NCBI RefSeq assembly: GCF_003073135.1
Contig: NZ_PGDQ01000002.1
Coordinates: 1-64,000, forward strand
DNA length: 64,000 nt
Origin: Euzebya rosea
Lineage (GTDB): Bacteria; Actinomycetota; Nitriliruptoria; Euzebyales; Euzebyaceae
Reading direction: 5' to 3'
In this document: positions 32,024 through 40,865 of the stretch, piece by piece
How the letters are laid out: every line of letters starts with the position of its first letter
Position numbering within the stretch: the first letter of the stretch is position 1
Notes under the pieces: model-generated
Databases searched by the model: none
The model's input: only the letters and a program-made list of their open reading frames with translations
What the model was told of the DNA's origin: nothing
Made by a program: the position numbers and the translations under genes

Positions 32024-33490
32024 ATGAGCGACGCCGCCCCCACCGCTGCCCCAGCCCCCGCATCCGCTTCCGATGCCCGTCCACGGATCGTCGCCGACGG
32101 GCCGATGGCGGGCTGGGATGCCGTGGAGACCGCGTCGCGGGTGGGCGCCGGCGAGGTCACGGCCGCGGAGGTGCTCGACGCGGCGCTGGCGCGGGTCGAC
32201 GCCGTCGACGCACACATCGGTGGGTTGTTCCACCTCGACGGGGACCGAGCCCACGAGGTGCTGGCCCGCCGCCAGCGGTCCGGCGACACCGACCGGCCGC
32301 TGCACGGCGTGCCGACCGCCGTCAAGGACCTCGACCAGCTCGCTGGCATGCCGACGACCTTCGGCAGCCGCGCGGCCGGCGGGCACCTGTCACGACGGAC
32401 CGACGCCCCCGTCCGGCAGTTCGTCGACACGGGCCTGATCGCGCTGGGGAAGTCCGCCGCACCCGAGTTCGGCATGACCCCCACGGGGGAGGGGCTGGGC
32501 TTCGTGCCGACCCGCAACCCCTGGGATCCCGACCACACCGTCGGCGGGTCCTCCTCGGGTGCGGCCGCGCTGGTGGCCGCCCGGGCGCTGCCGATCGCCC
32601 ACGCCGTCGACGGCGGCGGATCCATCCGCATCCCCGCGGCCTGCGCCGGCCTGGTCGGCCTGAAGCCGACCTACGGACGGCTGGTGGAGGACGAGGACAT
32701 GCGCGGCCTGCCCGTCAAGGTCGTCTCCCACGGCGTGGTCAGCCGCTCGGTCCGTGACACCGCCGCGTTCATGGCCGCGGCCGAACGAACCTTCCGGAAC
32801 CCCGCGATGCCCTCGATCGCCGGCGTGGACGGACCGGGCATGGGTGCCATGCGTCGCGTCGCGATGATCACCGAGTCCCTCACCGGCCCGGTCGACCCGG
32901 AGGTCACCGAGGCCGTCGAACGAACCGGGTCGGCGCTGGAGGCGCTCGGCCACCGGGTCGAACCCGTCGCCCTGCCGTTCCCGGCTTCGTTGACCGAGGA
33001 CTTCCTCCTCTACTGGGGCGCGCTGGCGCAGGGGCTGACGGCCAGCGGGTACGCCAGGGTGGGCCGGGCGTTCCGGCCCGGCCTGCTGGACCCGTGGACG
33101 CAGGGGCTGGCCGCACACTTCCGTCGCAACCTGCCCCGGTTGCCCCTCGCGATCCGCCGGCTGCGGGCGTTCCGCCACCGGTACGCCGCGTTCACCGAGC
33201 GCTACCACGTCGTCCTCAGCCCGACGCTCGGCACGCTGCCACCCGAGCTCGGCTGGCTGTCGGTCGAGCTGCCGTTCGAGACCCACCGGGAGCGGGTCGA
33301 GCGGTTCGTCCCCTACACGCCGGCCTGGAACGTCTCCGGCGCGCCTGCGGTGTCGCTGCCGATGGCGCGCAGCCGGTCCGGCCTGCCGATCGGCGTGCAC
33401 CTCGGTGCCGCGCACGGCGACGACCGGACCCTGCTCGAGCTCGCCTTCGCCCTCGAGGCGTCGGCAGGGTTCAACGTGCCGCTCGGCTGA
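32024..33490 (+). CDS. Amidase (amidase-signature family)
   Basis: The 488-residue hydrolase has the Ser-cisSer-Lys triad of the family: Lys101 in PTAVKDL, Ser176 in VGGSSSGAA, and nucleophile Ser200 in DGGGSIRIPAACAGLVGLKPTYGRL. The 24-residue gap between the serines matches the family. The C-terminal part carries the usual HGVVSRSVRDTA segment. It would hydrolyse carboxylic amides; the substrate cannot be told from the sequence. A short Ala/Pro-rich N-terminus precedes the catalytic domain. Confidence 0.88.
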   Translation: MSDAAPTAAPAPASASDARPRIVADGPMAGWDAVETASRVGAGEVTAAEVLDAALARVDAVDAHIGGLFHLDGDRAHEVLARRQRSGDTDRPLHGVPTAVKDLDQLAGMPTTFGSRAAGGHLSRRTDAPVRQFVDTGLIALGKSAAPEFGMTPTGEGLGFVPTRNPWDPDHTVGGSSSGAAALVAARALPIAHAVDGGGSIRIPAACAGLVGLKPTYGRLVEDEDMRGLPVKVVSHGVVSRSVRDTAAFMAAAERTFRNPAMPSIAGVDGPGMGAMRRVAMITESLTGPVDPEVTEAVERTGSALEALGHRVEPVALPFPASLTEDFLLYWGALAQGLTASGYARVGRAFRPGLLDPWTQGLAAHFRRNLPRLPLAIRRLRAFRHRYAAFTERYHVVLSPTLGTLPPELGWLSVELPFETHRERVERFVPYTPAWNVSGAPAVSLPMARSRSGLPIGVHLGAAHGDDRTLLELAFALEASAGFNVPLG

Positions 33491-33533
33491 TCCCGGGGGA
33501 CGGTCCCGGACCACGAGGGTCAGCCGCGCAGCA

Positions 33534-33584
33534 CGATCAGCCGCGCTGTGCGATCAGCCGCGCTGTGCGATCAGCCGCGCTGTG
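33534..33584. repeat. 17-bp tandem repeat, three exact copies
   Basis: The unit cgatcagccgcgctgtg is repeated three times head to tail between the convergent amidase and metallo-beta-lactamase-fold genes. Diverged half units lie on both sides (gggtcagccgcgcagca, ccatcagtcgggcag), the right one overlapping the stop of the next gene. Confidence 0.9.
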
Positions 33585-33587
33585 CCA

Positions 33588-35708
33588 TCAGTCGGGCAGC
33601 GCGTCGCTGACCTGCTGGCGGACGTCCGGGCCGATGACGGTGTCGCCGCCGGCCACGACAGCCCACGCGGCAGCGCTGGCTCGGCCCAGCGCCGAACGGC
33701 TTGCGTCCGGCAGCGTGTCCCGGCCCACCAGCAGCACCGGCGCCCCGTCGACGGCGGCCGGCGCACCGGCGACCACGGCGTCGGGGAAGTCGTCGCTGCG
33801 GGCCACGTACACCGTCGGTGCCGCGTCGAAGTCCTCCAGCGCCGCGACCGCCGCCGCGGTGGTCGTCCGGTCGGGGCCGGCCACCCGGGTGACGGGCCCA
33901 CCGGTGATGGCGGCGATGGCGTCGGCCACCGCGTCGTCGACCGCAGCGGTCCCGCCCACGATGACCACCGACAGCGGCTCGCCGCCCGGAAGGCCCGTGC
34001 CGTCGGCCAGCCGTCGGAGCTCCTCGGCGGTCGCGTCGGGCAGGGTGCCGGCTTCGGTCAGCAGCAGGGGGGCCTGCCGGGCCGCCGCGAGGGGACCGGC
34101 GGCGAGGGCGTCGGGGAACCGTTCGCCGGTGGTCACCACGACGGTGGTGGCGGCGTCGAACCGTGCGGCGCTGACCGCCGCCGCTCGTTGGTAGGCGTCG
34201 CCGCTGCCGACGCGTTCGATGTCCTCGGCCGCGACGCCGAGCGCCGCCAGCTGCTCCTCCACCTGCGTGCCGATCACCGTGTCGTCACCGACGATCACGA
34301 TCCGGGAGGGGCGAAGGCGATGCAGCTCGTCGGCGACGACGGCGGGGATGCCGTCGGGCCGCACGGTCAGCACGGGGGATGCGGTCAGGGCGGCGGCCGG
34401 CACCGCGGCCAGCGCGTCGCTGAAGGACTCGCCGGTGGCCAGCCACACCTCCTCCGCGCCCGGTGCGAAGCGTGCCTGGGACAGCCGGACGGCCGTGCCG
34501 TGGCGCTCCGCACCCCACCGACGGTCGATGCGCTGGCTCGCACAGGTGCTGCCGGGCGTCTCGTCGTCCCACAGCGGATCGTCGATGTCGAAGACCACCG
34601 GGACCATGTACTCGTCGGGGTCGACCAGGAAGCGGGTCGCCGGCTGGCCGATCCCCAGCTCCTCGTTCTCGACCTTCCACAGCGGGACGTACTGGGCCTG
34701 GCCGGCGGAGATGACCGGGGCCCACGCGTCGCCGTGCTGGGGGAGGTAGACCTTGGGCTGGACCGCCTCGACGTACAGGCGGGGGTCCTGGAGGCCCGAG
34801 ACCACCTGGTCGAAGCCGAGTATGGCGTTGGACATCACGTCCACGCAGCCGGGGAAGGCGCCGAGGGCCTCGCCGACGGCCGGGTCGGTGAAGATCGGGC
34901 CCGAGGAGTTGCCCCACAGCAGCGTGAAGTCGCCGGCCACGAAGTGGTACATCCACGTGCCGCCCTGCGCGTCGGACTGCGACGCGACGAACCGGGCCAG
35001 CTCCTCGGGGTCGTCGGCGAAGTGTTCGATGTAGGGCGCCGGGTCGAACACCGGCACCTGTGGGTCGGGCTGGTTGTCGGGTCCCGGCGGGGTGGCGGCG
35101 GAGTGGATGTGCTGCAGCACCGTGATCGGCTCGGTGTCGGCGAACAGCCGCAACGACTGGGCCGTGCCCGGGGCGGGGCTGTCGGCCGTGCCGGTGATCA
35201 CGCAGGTGATCGTGTTGCCCTCGGCGGTCGCGTCGGCCTCGGCGTTGTCGCAGATCTCCTCGCTGCCGACGATCGGGGCGCCCGTCCGCCCGGCGACGTA
35301 GCCGGCGTCGGCGGCGTGGTCGAAGTGGCCGTGTCCGATGAGGATCGCCTCGGGCTCCAGCGCCGCCAGCTCCTCCCGGCCGATCGGGGCGTAGTCGTTG
35401 GTGGCGCCGATGATCTCCCACGCGTCGAGCAGCAGCAGGTGGCCGCGGTAGGTCAGCACGAACCCCGAGACCCCGAACCAGTGCATCGTCACCCGTTCGG
35501 GGTCCAGCGCCTCGGGGCCAAGCAGCTCGGCACGCAACGCCCGCGCCTCGGCGCTCACGTCGGCCTGTCCTGCGGCAGGCAGCGGCGTCCAGTCCGCCAG
35601 CGGCACACGGGTGGCACCCTCCTGGGCAGTGACGGCGCCGTCGGGGGTGGCGGTCACCACCACGAGGACCACGAGGAGGACGGACAGCAGGGTGGAGGCG
35701 GCTCGCAT
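33588..35708 (-). CDS. Secreted metallo-beta-lactamase-fold protein with cell-wall-binding type 2 repeats
   Basis: The 706-residue protein has a signal peptide (STLLSVLLVVLVVVTA). Residues about 70-390 are a metallo-beta-lactamase-like domain with HWFGVSGFVLTYRG, the metal motif IGHGHFDHA and a later PQHGDAWAP. Residues about 415-706 are three cell-wall-binding type 2 repeats (each with an A-x-G-E-x-F-x-D-A-L-A pattern, such as ATGESFSDALAAVPAA and TTGERFPDALAAGPLA, and VIVGG/VIVGDDTVIG). It is thus probably displayed on the cell wall as a hydrolase of unknown substrate. The minisatellite lies just past its stop. Confidence 0.85.
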   Translation of the reverse strand: MRAASTLLSVLLVVLVVVTATPDGAVTAQEGATRVPLADWTPLPAAGQADVSAEARALRAELLGPEALDPERVTMHWFGVSGFVLTYRGHLLLLDAWEIIGATNDYAPIGREELAALEPEAILIGHGHFDHAADAGYVAGRTGAPIVGSEEICDNAEADATAEGNTITCVITGTADSPAPGTAQSLRLFADTEPITVLQHIHSAATPPGPDNQPDPQVPVFDPAPYIEHFADDPEELARFVASQSDAQGGTWMYHFVAGDFTLLWGNSSGPIFTDPAVGEALGAFPGCVDVMSNAILGFDQVVSGLQDPRLYVEAVQPKVYLPQHGDAWAPVISAGQAQYVPLWKVENEELGIGQPATRFLVDPDEYMVPVVFDIDDPLWDDETPGSTCASQRIDRRWGAERHGTAVRLSQARFAPGAEEVWLATGESFSDALAAVPAAALTASPVLTVRPDGIPAVVADELHRLRPSRIVIVGDDTVIGTQVEEQLAALGVAAEDIERVGSGDAYQRAAAVSAARFDAATTVVVTTGERFPDALAAGPLAAARQAPLLLTEAGTLPDATAEELRRLADGTGLPGGEPLSVVIVGGTAAVDDAVADAIAAITGGPVTRVAGPDRTTTAAAVAALEDFDAAPTVYVARSDDFPDAVVAGAPAAVDGAPVLLVGRDTLPDASRSALGRASAAAWAVVAGGDTVIGPDVRQQVSDALPD

Positions 35709-35746
35709 CAGCGCATTGTTGCTGATCGTGATGCCAGAATCGCGCC

Positions 35747-36385
35747 ATGCTGTCGACCACCCTCACCGCCGTCCATGTCGCCGACGAGCCGCTGGCCTGG
35801 CAACGGGCCGGGTTCACCGTCTCTGCGGGCGTCGTGCACCTCGGCGGGTTGGCCGTCGTGCTCGGGGCAGACGGCGAGGGTGGCGTTGTCGGCTGGTCGC
35901 TGGACCCGGCGGCCGAGCCCGTCGACGGGCTGCCGGTCCGGCCGGCCCCGGCAGGCGGCGACGACCTGCTGGCGGGGCAGCCGGCCCACGCCAACACCGC
36001 CACGGCGCTGGACCACCTCGTCATCGGCACCCCCGCACCGGACCGGACGACCGCCGCGCTGGCGTCGCTGGGCTGGTCGGTCCGGCGCAGCGCCGCCCAC
36101 CCGACCCTCGACCGAACCATGCGCTTCCTGGTCGTGCCCACCAAGGGCGGTCGCACGGTGCTGGAGGTCATGGCCCCGTCCGACCCGCGCCCCGATGACC
36201 GCCCGGCCCGGTTCTGGGGGCTGGCGGTCACGGTCGACGACCTCGACGCCGCCGTCGGCCTGCTCGGCCCCGACCACATCGGGCAACCCAGGGACGCCGT
36301 GCAGCCCGGACGACGGATCGCGACCGTCCGCGGCGACCGGCTCGGCATCAGCGTGCCGCTCGCCCTGATGTCGCCCCGCACCTGA
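35747..36385 (+). CDS. Glyoxalase/VOC-like protein
   Basis: The 212-residue protein contains paired beta-alpha-beta-beta-beta units: an N-terminal degenerate half (TLTAVHVADEPLAWQRAGF) and a clearer one from about residue 88 (ALDHLVIGTPAPDRTTAALASLGW, TVLEVMAP, FWGLAVTVDDLDAAV). This fits the vicinal-oxygen-chelate superfamily (glyoxalase-like). It is divergent from the wall-binding protein by 38 bp. The reaction is unknown. Confidence 0.7.
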   Translation: MLSTTLTAVHVADEPLAWQRAGFTVSAGVVHLGGLAVVLGADGEGGVVGWSLDPAAEPVDGLPVRPAPAGGDDLLAGQPAHANTATALDHLVIGTPAPDRTTAALASLGWSVRRSAAHPTLDRTMRFLVVPTKGGRTVLEVMAPSDPRPDDRPARFWGLAVTVDDLDAAVGLLGPDHIGQPRDAVQPGRRIATVRGDRLGISVPLALMSPRT

Positions 36386-36483
36386 CAGGACCGGGCCCGA
36401 CGGCGTCGAGCTCGTCGACGGCTGGCCGGGGCCGGGTGGCGGCATGGCTGTCACGGATGGCACGGCCTGCGACACTCTGGCCC

Positions 36484-37332
36484 ATGGAGAACACGGCGTC
36501 GACGTTGCTGCAGCTGCTGGACATCGAGACCCTGGACGTGGACCTGTTCCGCGGCACCGCGCCGAACACCGACGTGCAGCGGACCTTCGGCGGACACGTC
36601 GCCGCCCAGTCCCTCGTGGCCGCCGTCCGCACCGTGCAGGAGGAACGCAGCGTCCACTCGCTGCACGCCTACTTCCTGCGCCCGGGGTCGCCGAAGCACA
36701 ACATCATCTACACCGTCGACCGCATCCGGGACGGACGGTCGTTCTCGACCAGGCGGGTCGTCGCCACCCAGCAGGGCAAGGCGATCTTCCACCTCTCGGC
36801 GTCCTTCCAGGTGCACGAGGAGGGGCCGGAGCACGCCGAGTCGATGCCGGACGTGCCCTCGCCTGACGAGCTGGAGAACCTGCCCGACCAGCTGAAGCGC
36901 TACGGCGTGGACTGGCAGCCGCCCCACCCGGAGTGGGCGTCGATGGACATGCGCTACGTCAAGCTGCCCAACGAGGCCGCCGCCGAGCGCACGGGTCGGC
37001 TGCAGGCGTGGATCCGGTCGCTGGACACCTTCCCCGACGAACCACACCTCCACGCCTGCGTGCTGACCTACATGAGCGACGTGTCGCTGCTCGGGGCGTC
37101 CATCACCCCGCACGGGTTGTTCCCCGGCGGCCCCGACAGGGTCCGGCTGGCCTCCCTCGACCACGCCATGTGGTTCCACCGTCCGTTCCGGGCCGACGAG
37201 TGGATGCTGTACGACATGCAGTCCCCGTCGGCGTCGGGCGCCCGCGGCTTCTCCCGTGGCCAGGTCTTCACCCAGGACGGACGGATGGTCGCCTCCGTCG
37301 TCCAGGAGGGTCTGACCAGGCCGAAGGCATGA
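36484..37332 (+). CDS. tesB: Acyl-CoA thioesterase II
   Basis: The 282-residue double-hotdog enzyme hydrolyses acyl-CoA to free acid and CoA. Motifs include DLFRGTAPNTDVQRTFGGHVAAQ, HSLHAYFLRPG, and in the second hotdog HACVLTYMSDVSLLGASI and HAMWFHRPFRADEWMLYDMQSP, which hold the Asp/Thr/Gln-type catalytic set. I start at ATG 36484, where TesB homology begins; an ATG 48 bases upstream lacks support. It is coupled with the MFS gene through an ATGA overlap. Confidence 0.92.
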   Translation: MENTASTLLQLLDIETLDVDLFRGTAPNTDVQRTFGGHVAAQSLVAAVRTVQEERSVHSLHAYFLRPGSPKHNIIYTVDRIRDGRSFSTRRVVATQQGKAIFHLSASFQVHEEGPEHAESMPDVPSPDELENLPDQLKRYGVDWQPPHPEWASMDMRYVKLPNEAAAERTGRLQAWIRSLDTFPDEPHLHACVLTYMSDVSLLGASITPHGLFPGGPDRVRLASLDHAMWFHRPFRADEWMLYDMQSPSASGARGFSRGQVFTQDGRMVASVVQEGLTRPKA

Positions 37333-38579
37333 CGACACCTGCGACGGCGCCGGTCGCGACCACGGACCCGCCGGGTCGCTGGCGTGCGCTGGCGATCCTC
37401 TCCCTTGCCATGATCCTGTCGATGGCGACCTGGTTCTCCGCCGCCGCGGTCCTGCCGCAGCTCCGCCAGGACCTCGGCATCAGCGCCGCCCAGGGGTCGT
37501 TGCTGACCATCGCGGTACAGCTCGGCTTCGTCGCCGGGGCGGTCGCGACGGCGGCGACCAACCTCGCGGACCTGATCCGTGCCCGCCGCCTGGTCCTGCT
37601 GGGCACCCTCGGGGCCGCAGCGGCCAACCTCGGCCTGCTCGCCGCGGGGTCGTTCGGTCCGGCCCTCGTCCTGCGCTTCCTGGTCGGGGCGTCGTTGTCG
37701 GGGGTCTACGGGCCCAGCCTGAAGTCGATGTCGACGTGGTTCCGCCAGCAGCGCGGCACGGCGCTCGGCGTGATGGTCGGCGCCCTGACCCTCGGCTCGG
37801 CCCTGCCACACCTCGTCAACTCCGTCGGCGGGGTCGACTGGCGGCTGCTGATCATCGTCACCAGCGCCCTGACCGTGGCCGGGGGACTGCTGGCCGAGCT
37901 CGGGACCGACGACGGGCCGTTCCCGTTCCCCTCCACGCCGTTCGATCCGTCGAAGCTGGGGCTGGTCTTCACCGACCGGAAGGTCCGGCTGGCGTCGATC
38001 GGGTACTTCGGCCACATGTTCGAGCTGTACGCCATGTGGGCGTGGTTCGCGGTCTTCTTCACCGACGTGCTCGACGGCGACACCCGCGGCGCCGCCCTGG
38101 TCACCTTCGTCGTCATCGGCATGGGGGCGATCGGCAGCTGGGTCGGCGGGGTCCTCGGTGACCGCTTCTCGCGCACGACGTCGACGTCGATCGCCATGGG
38201 GATCAGCGGGACGATGGCGCTCGTGGTCGGCGCGCTGGTCGAGGCGCCGTGGCCCGTGGTCCTCGTCGCCGGGCTCGTCTGGGGGTTCTGGGTGGTGGCG
38301 GACTCCGCGCAGTTCTCCGCGCTGGTGACCGAACACGCCGATCAGCGCTACGTCGGCACCGCGGTCACCATGCAGCTCGCGGTCGGGTTCACCCTGACGG
38401 TCATCACCATCTGGCTGGTCCCCCTGGTGCGCGACGCCACGTCGTGGTGGCTCGCCTTCGCCATCCTCGTGCCCGGCCCGGTCGTCGGCGTGATCGCCAT
38501 GCAGCGTCTGGCCCGCCTGGTGTCGTCGGAGTCGTCGTCCCCGTCACCCGATGGAGGCCCGTCGACCACCCCGGCCTGA
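37329..38579 (+). CDS. MFS transporter
   Basis: The 416-residue membrane protein has about twelve helices and the MFS loop pattern NLADLIRARRLVLLG between helices 2 and 3 and GGVLGDRFSRT in the second half. The N-terminal helix SMATWFSAAAVLPQLRQDLG resembles nitrate/organic-anion type members. Its ATG overlaps the tesB stop, so it may export a product linked to acyl-CoA metabolism. The substrate is unknown. Confidence 0.88.
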   Translation: MTTPATAPVATTDPPGRWRALAILSLAMILSMATWFSAAAVLPQLRQDLGISAAQGSLLTIAVQLGFVAGAVATAATNLADLIRARRLVLLGTLGAAAANLGLLAAGSFGPALVLRFLVGASLSGVYGPSLKSMSTWFRQQRGTALGVMVGALTLGSALPHLVNSVGGVDWRLLIIVTSALTVAGGLLAELGTDDGPFPFPSTPFDPSKLGLVFTDRKVRLASIGYFGHMFELYAMWAWFAVFFTDVLDGDTRGAALVTFVVIGMGAIGSWVGGVLGDRFSRTTSTSIAMGISGTMALVVGALVEAPWPVVLVAGLVWGFWVVADSAQFSALVTEHADQRYVGTAVTMQLAVGFTLTVITIWLVPLVRDATSWWLAFAILVPGPVVGVIAMQRLARLVSSESSSPSPDGGPSTTPA

Positions 38580-38626
38580 CCCCCGCCCCCGTGTCAGACG
38601 TGCCGCTGGGGGTACACAGGAGGATC

Positions 38627-39334
38627 GTGTCCACCGTTCGCAGTCCACAGCACGACCGTCACCACGACCATCGGCTCGACCGCCAGGGCGTCCGCCTCGC
38701 GGTCGCCTTCGTCGGCCTGTCGATCATCTGGGGGTTGGCGTTCAACCTGACCGGCCTGCCGTTCTTCCCGGTCGTCGTCGCCGGCGGGGTGGTAACCGGT
38801 CTGACGGGTTTCTGGGTGCGACGGGCCAACGACGAACCCGAGCCGTCCTTCGCGGTGACGTGGCCGATCGCCGGCCTGGCCGTCGTCGTGGCGTTGGTGC
38901 ACTTCGCCGTCGGCCACCTGCTGTTCGGCCTGGCTTCGCAGATCCTCCCGGCCTTCACCGAGACGGCGCTGGAGGTCTACCAACGGACCGGCACCCTGCC
39001 GGTCTGGGGTCAGCTGCTGCTCGGCGGCGTGCTGACCGCGGGGTTGGAGGAGGTCTTCTGGCGCGGCGCCTTCACCACCATGGTCGCCGACCGGGTGCGG
39101 CCCAACCTGCCCGACGGCCTGGGTCGCAAGCGGCGGGGGTTCGCGTTGGTGGTCGTCTCGACGGCCGGGTACGCGCTGTTCCACGTCGCCACCCTCAAGC
39201 TCGCGCTGATCGCCGCGGCGGCGCTCGGCGGGCTCGTGTGGGGCAGCCTGCTGCTGGTCACCCGGTCGGTCGGCGCGACGATCATCGCCCACGTCCTGTG
39301 GACCTGCCTGATGATCCTCTTCCCGCCGACCTGA
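38627..39334 (+). CDS. CPBP-family intramembrane metalloprotease
   Basis: The 235-residue membrane protein has the CPBP (Abi/Rce1) motifs: EEVFWRGAF, a later ALFHVATLKL and IIAHVLWT. These provide the glutamates and histidines of a glutamate protease/metalloprotease site within the membrane. The GTG at 38627 follows AGGAGGatc and defines the start. CPBP proteins cleave prenylated proteins or bacteriocin-related peptides; no target is evident here. Confidence 0.88.
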   Translation: MSTVRSPQHDRHHDHRLDRQGVRLAVAFVGLSIIWGLAFNLTGLPFFPVVVAGGVVTGLTGFWVRRANDEPEPSFAVTWPIAGLAVVVALVHFAVGHLLFGLASQILPAFTETALEVYQRTGTLPVWGQLLLGGVLTAGLEEVFWRGAFTTMVADRVRPNLPDGLGRKRRGFALVVVSTAGYALFHVATLKLALIAAAALGGLVWGSLLLVTRSVGATIIAHVLWTCLMILFPPT

Positions 39335-39361
39335 TCGCGCGGTCGGGCCGGTCCGCGGGGG

Positions 39362-39931
39362 TCAACCGAGGACGTCGAGGTACCAGGGCGGCGGCTCGGC
39401 GGGCAGCCCCTCCGGCGGGAACCACGCGTCGGCGTCGGGCACCAGGTTGCGCTGGAACGCCAACCCCACCCCTGCGGGGAACAGCACGTCGCGGTCGCGC
39501 CGTCGGGTGAAGCCCATGCGCTCGTACATCGCGTGCGCCGCCGGCATCCAGACCATCGAGTAGATCGACAGCCGCTTGCGGCCACGGGCGGTCGCGGTGT
39601 CGATGCACCGCTGGACCAGCGTCCGGCCCACCCCGAGGCCCTGGGCGGCCGGGTCGACGCCGAGCATGCGGAACCCGCAGTCGCCGTGGGTGTCGTCCTC
39701 GAGGTTGGGGTCGCCGGCATCGGTGAAGGTGACGCTGCCGAGGACGCGCTCACCGTCGACGGCTACCCACACCTCCGACCCCGCCTCCACCCGCGCGGCG
39801 GTGTCCTCGATGCGCAGCCGGTAGGGCCCTTCTATCCGGCCGGCGGCGTCGTAGGCGGCCAGGACGATCCGGCCGGTCTCGACGTACTCCTCGGGGCGGA
39901 CGGGGCGGACGACCAACGTGCTCGGCTGCAT
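39362..39931 (-). CDS. GNAT-family N-acetyltransferase
   Basis: The 189-residue protein has the GNAT acetyl-CoA motif RMLGVDPAAQGLGVGRTLVQRC, following strand VWVAVDGERVLGSVTF, and the C-terminal MYERMGFTRRRDRDVLF segment. It starts at the ATG at 39931. A longer reading frame upstream runs through the two palindromic repeats and is not supported. The substrate is unknown. Confidence 0.87.
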   Translation of the reverse strand: MQPSTLVVRPVRPEEYVETGRIVLAAYDAAGRIEGPYRLRIEDTAARVEAGSEVWVAVDGERVLGSVTFTDAGDPNLEDDTHGDCGFRMLGVDPAAQGLGVGRTLVQRCIDTATARGRKRLSIYSMVWMPAAHAMYERMGFTRRRDRDVLFPAGVGLAFQRNLVPDADAWFPPEGLPAEPPPWYLDVLG

Positions 39932-39950
39932 CGCCGGCCACGCTACCCGA

Positions 39951-39995
39951 GGTGTGTCGCCCAACGACGACGGGTGGCCGTTTCGACGACACACC
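39951..39995. repeat. 45-nt palindrome-ended repeat, copy 1
   Basis: The unit begins ggtgtgtcg and ends cgacacacc, so it can fold into a stem with a 27-nt top. It is identical over all 45 nt to a second copy 73 bp further on, and the preceding ctacc(c)cga is also shared. It lies between the divergent GNAT and hisN-like genes. Confidence 0.88.
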
Positions 39996-40023
39996 GGGGG
40001 CGGGGTCGGCCTCGCTACCCCGA

Positions 40024-40068
40024 GGTGTGTCGCCCAACGACGACGGGTGGCCGTTTCGACGACACACC
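40024..40068. repeat. 45-nt palindrome-ended repeat, copy 2
   Basis: An exact copy of the repeat at 39951, in the same orientation, separated from it by 28 nt. It ends 48 bp before the hisN-like start. The pair resembles dispersed extragenic palindromes. Confidence 0.88.
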
Positions 40069-40115
40069 TCGAGCCCGTTCGCCGGCGCGGCGGGGGGACG
40101 GTTATCGTCGGCGCC

Positions 40116-40865
40116 GTGCAGGACCTCATGGAGTTCGCCGTCGACATCGCCCGTGATGCCGGCCGGGTGATCCTCCGCCATTACCGCGACAGCGGGCTGG
40201 CGGTGGACCACAAGGCCGACGACTCACCCGTCACCGTGGCCGACCGGGCCGCCGAGACGGTGCTCCGCGAACGGATCACGTCGGCGTTCCCCGACGACGC
40301 CATCGTGGGGGAGGAGCACGACGACGTCCCCGGCACGAGCGGCCGGACGTGGTTCCTCGACCCCATCGACGGCACCAAGTCCTTCGTGCACGGGGTTCCC
40401 CTCTTCACCACCCTGATCGCCTGCGACGACGCCGACGGGCCGCTCGTCGGGCTGATCGCCGCCCCGGCGCTGGACGAGATCACCGTCGCCGGCCGGGGCG
40501 CGGGGTGCTTCCACCGCGACGCCCCCGCCCGGGTCAGCCGGACCACCGACCTCGCACGGGCCTACGTCATGACCAGCGGGTTCGAGTGGTGGCCGGACCA
40601 CCTCCGCGAGCGGGCGGCGACCTCACCGTTCACGATGCGCACCTGGGGTGACGGGTACGGCTACTCCCTCGTGGCGACCGGCCGGGTCGAGGCGATGGTC
40701 GACCCCGAGGCGGCCGTGTGGGACCTCGCCCCCCTGCCGGTCATCATGGCCGAGGCCGGCGGCCGGTTCTCCAGCCTCGACGGCGGGACCAGCGCACGCG
40801 ACAGCTCGGCGCTGGCGAGCAACGGGCACCTGCACGACGCCCTGCTGGACTACTTCGCGGACTGA
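40116..40865 (+). CDS. hisN: Histidinol-phosphatase / inositol-monophosphatase-family protein
   Basis: The 249-residue Mg-dependent phosphatase has SPVTVADRAAE, VGEEHDD, the metal-binding DPIDGTKSFVHGVP, and WDLAPLPVIMAEAGG. The FVHGVP variant is typical of the HisN group, which dephosphorylates histidinol-phosphate, the penultimate step of histidine synthesis. The start may be this GTG or the ATG at 40128, which has a closer AGGA site. No other his genes are nearby. An inositol or other sugar phosphate substrate remains possible. It overlaps the convergent lipase gene by 16 bp. Confidence 0.82.
   Translation: MQDLMEFAVDIARDAGRVILRHYRDSGLAVDHKADDSPVTVADRAAETVLRERITSAFPDDAIVGEEHDDVPGTSGRTWFLDPIDGTKSFVHGVPLFTTLIACDDADGPLVGLIAAPALDEITVAGRGAGCFHRDAPARVSRTTDLARAYVMTSGFEWWPDHLRERAATSPFTMRTWGDGYGYSLVATGRVEAMVDPEAAVWDLAPLPVIMAEAGGRFSSLDGGTSARDSSALASNGHLHDALLDYFAD

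Noticed and set aside
39951-40068. Possible mini-CRISPR (two 45-nt repeats with a 28-nt spacer)
   Set aside because: There are only two units, similarity extends into the upstream flank, the ends form a long palindrome, and no cas genes are nearby.
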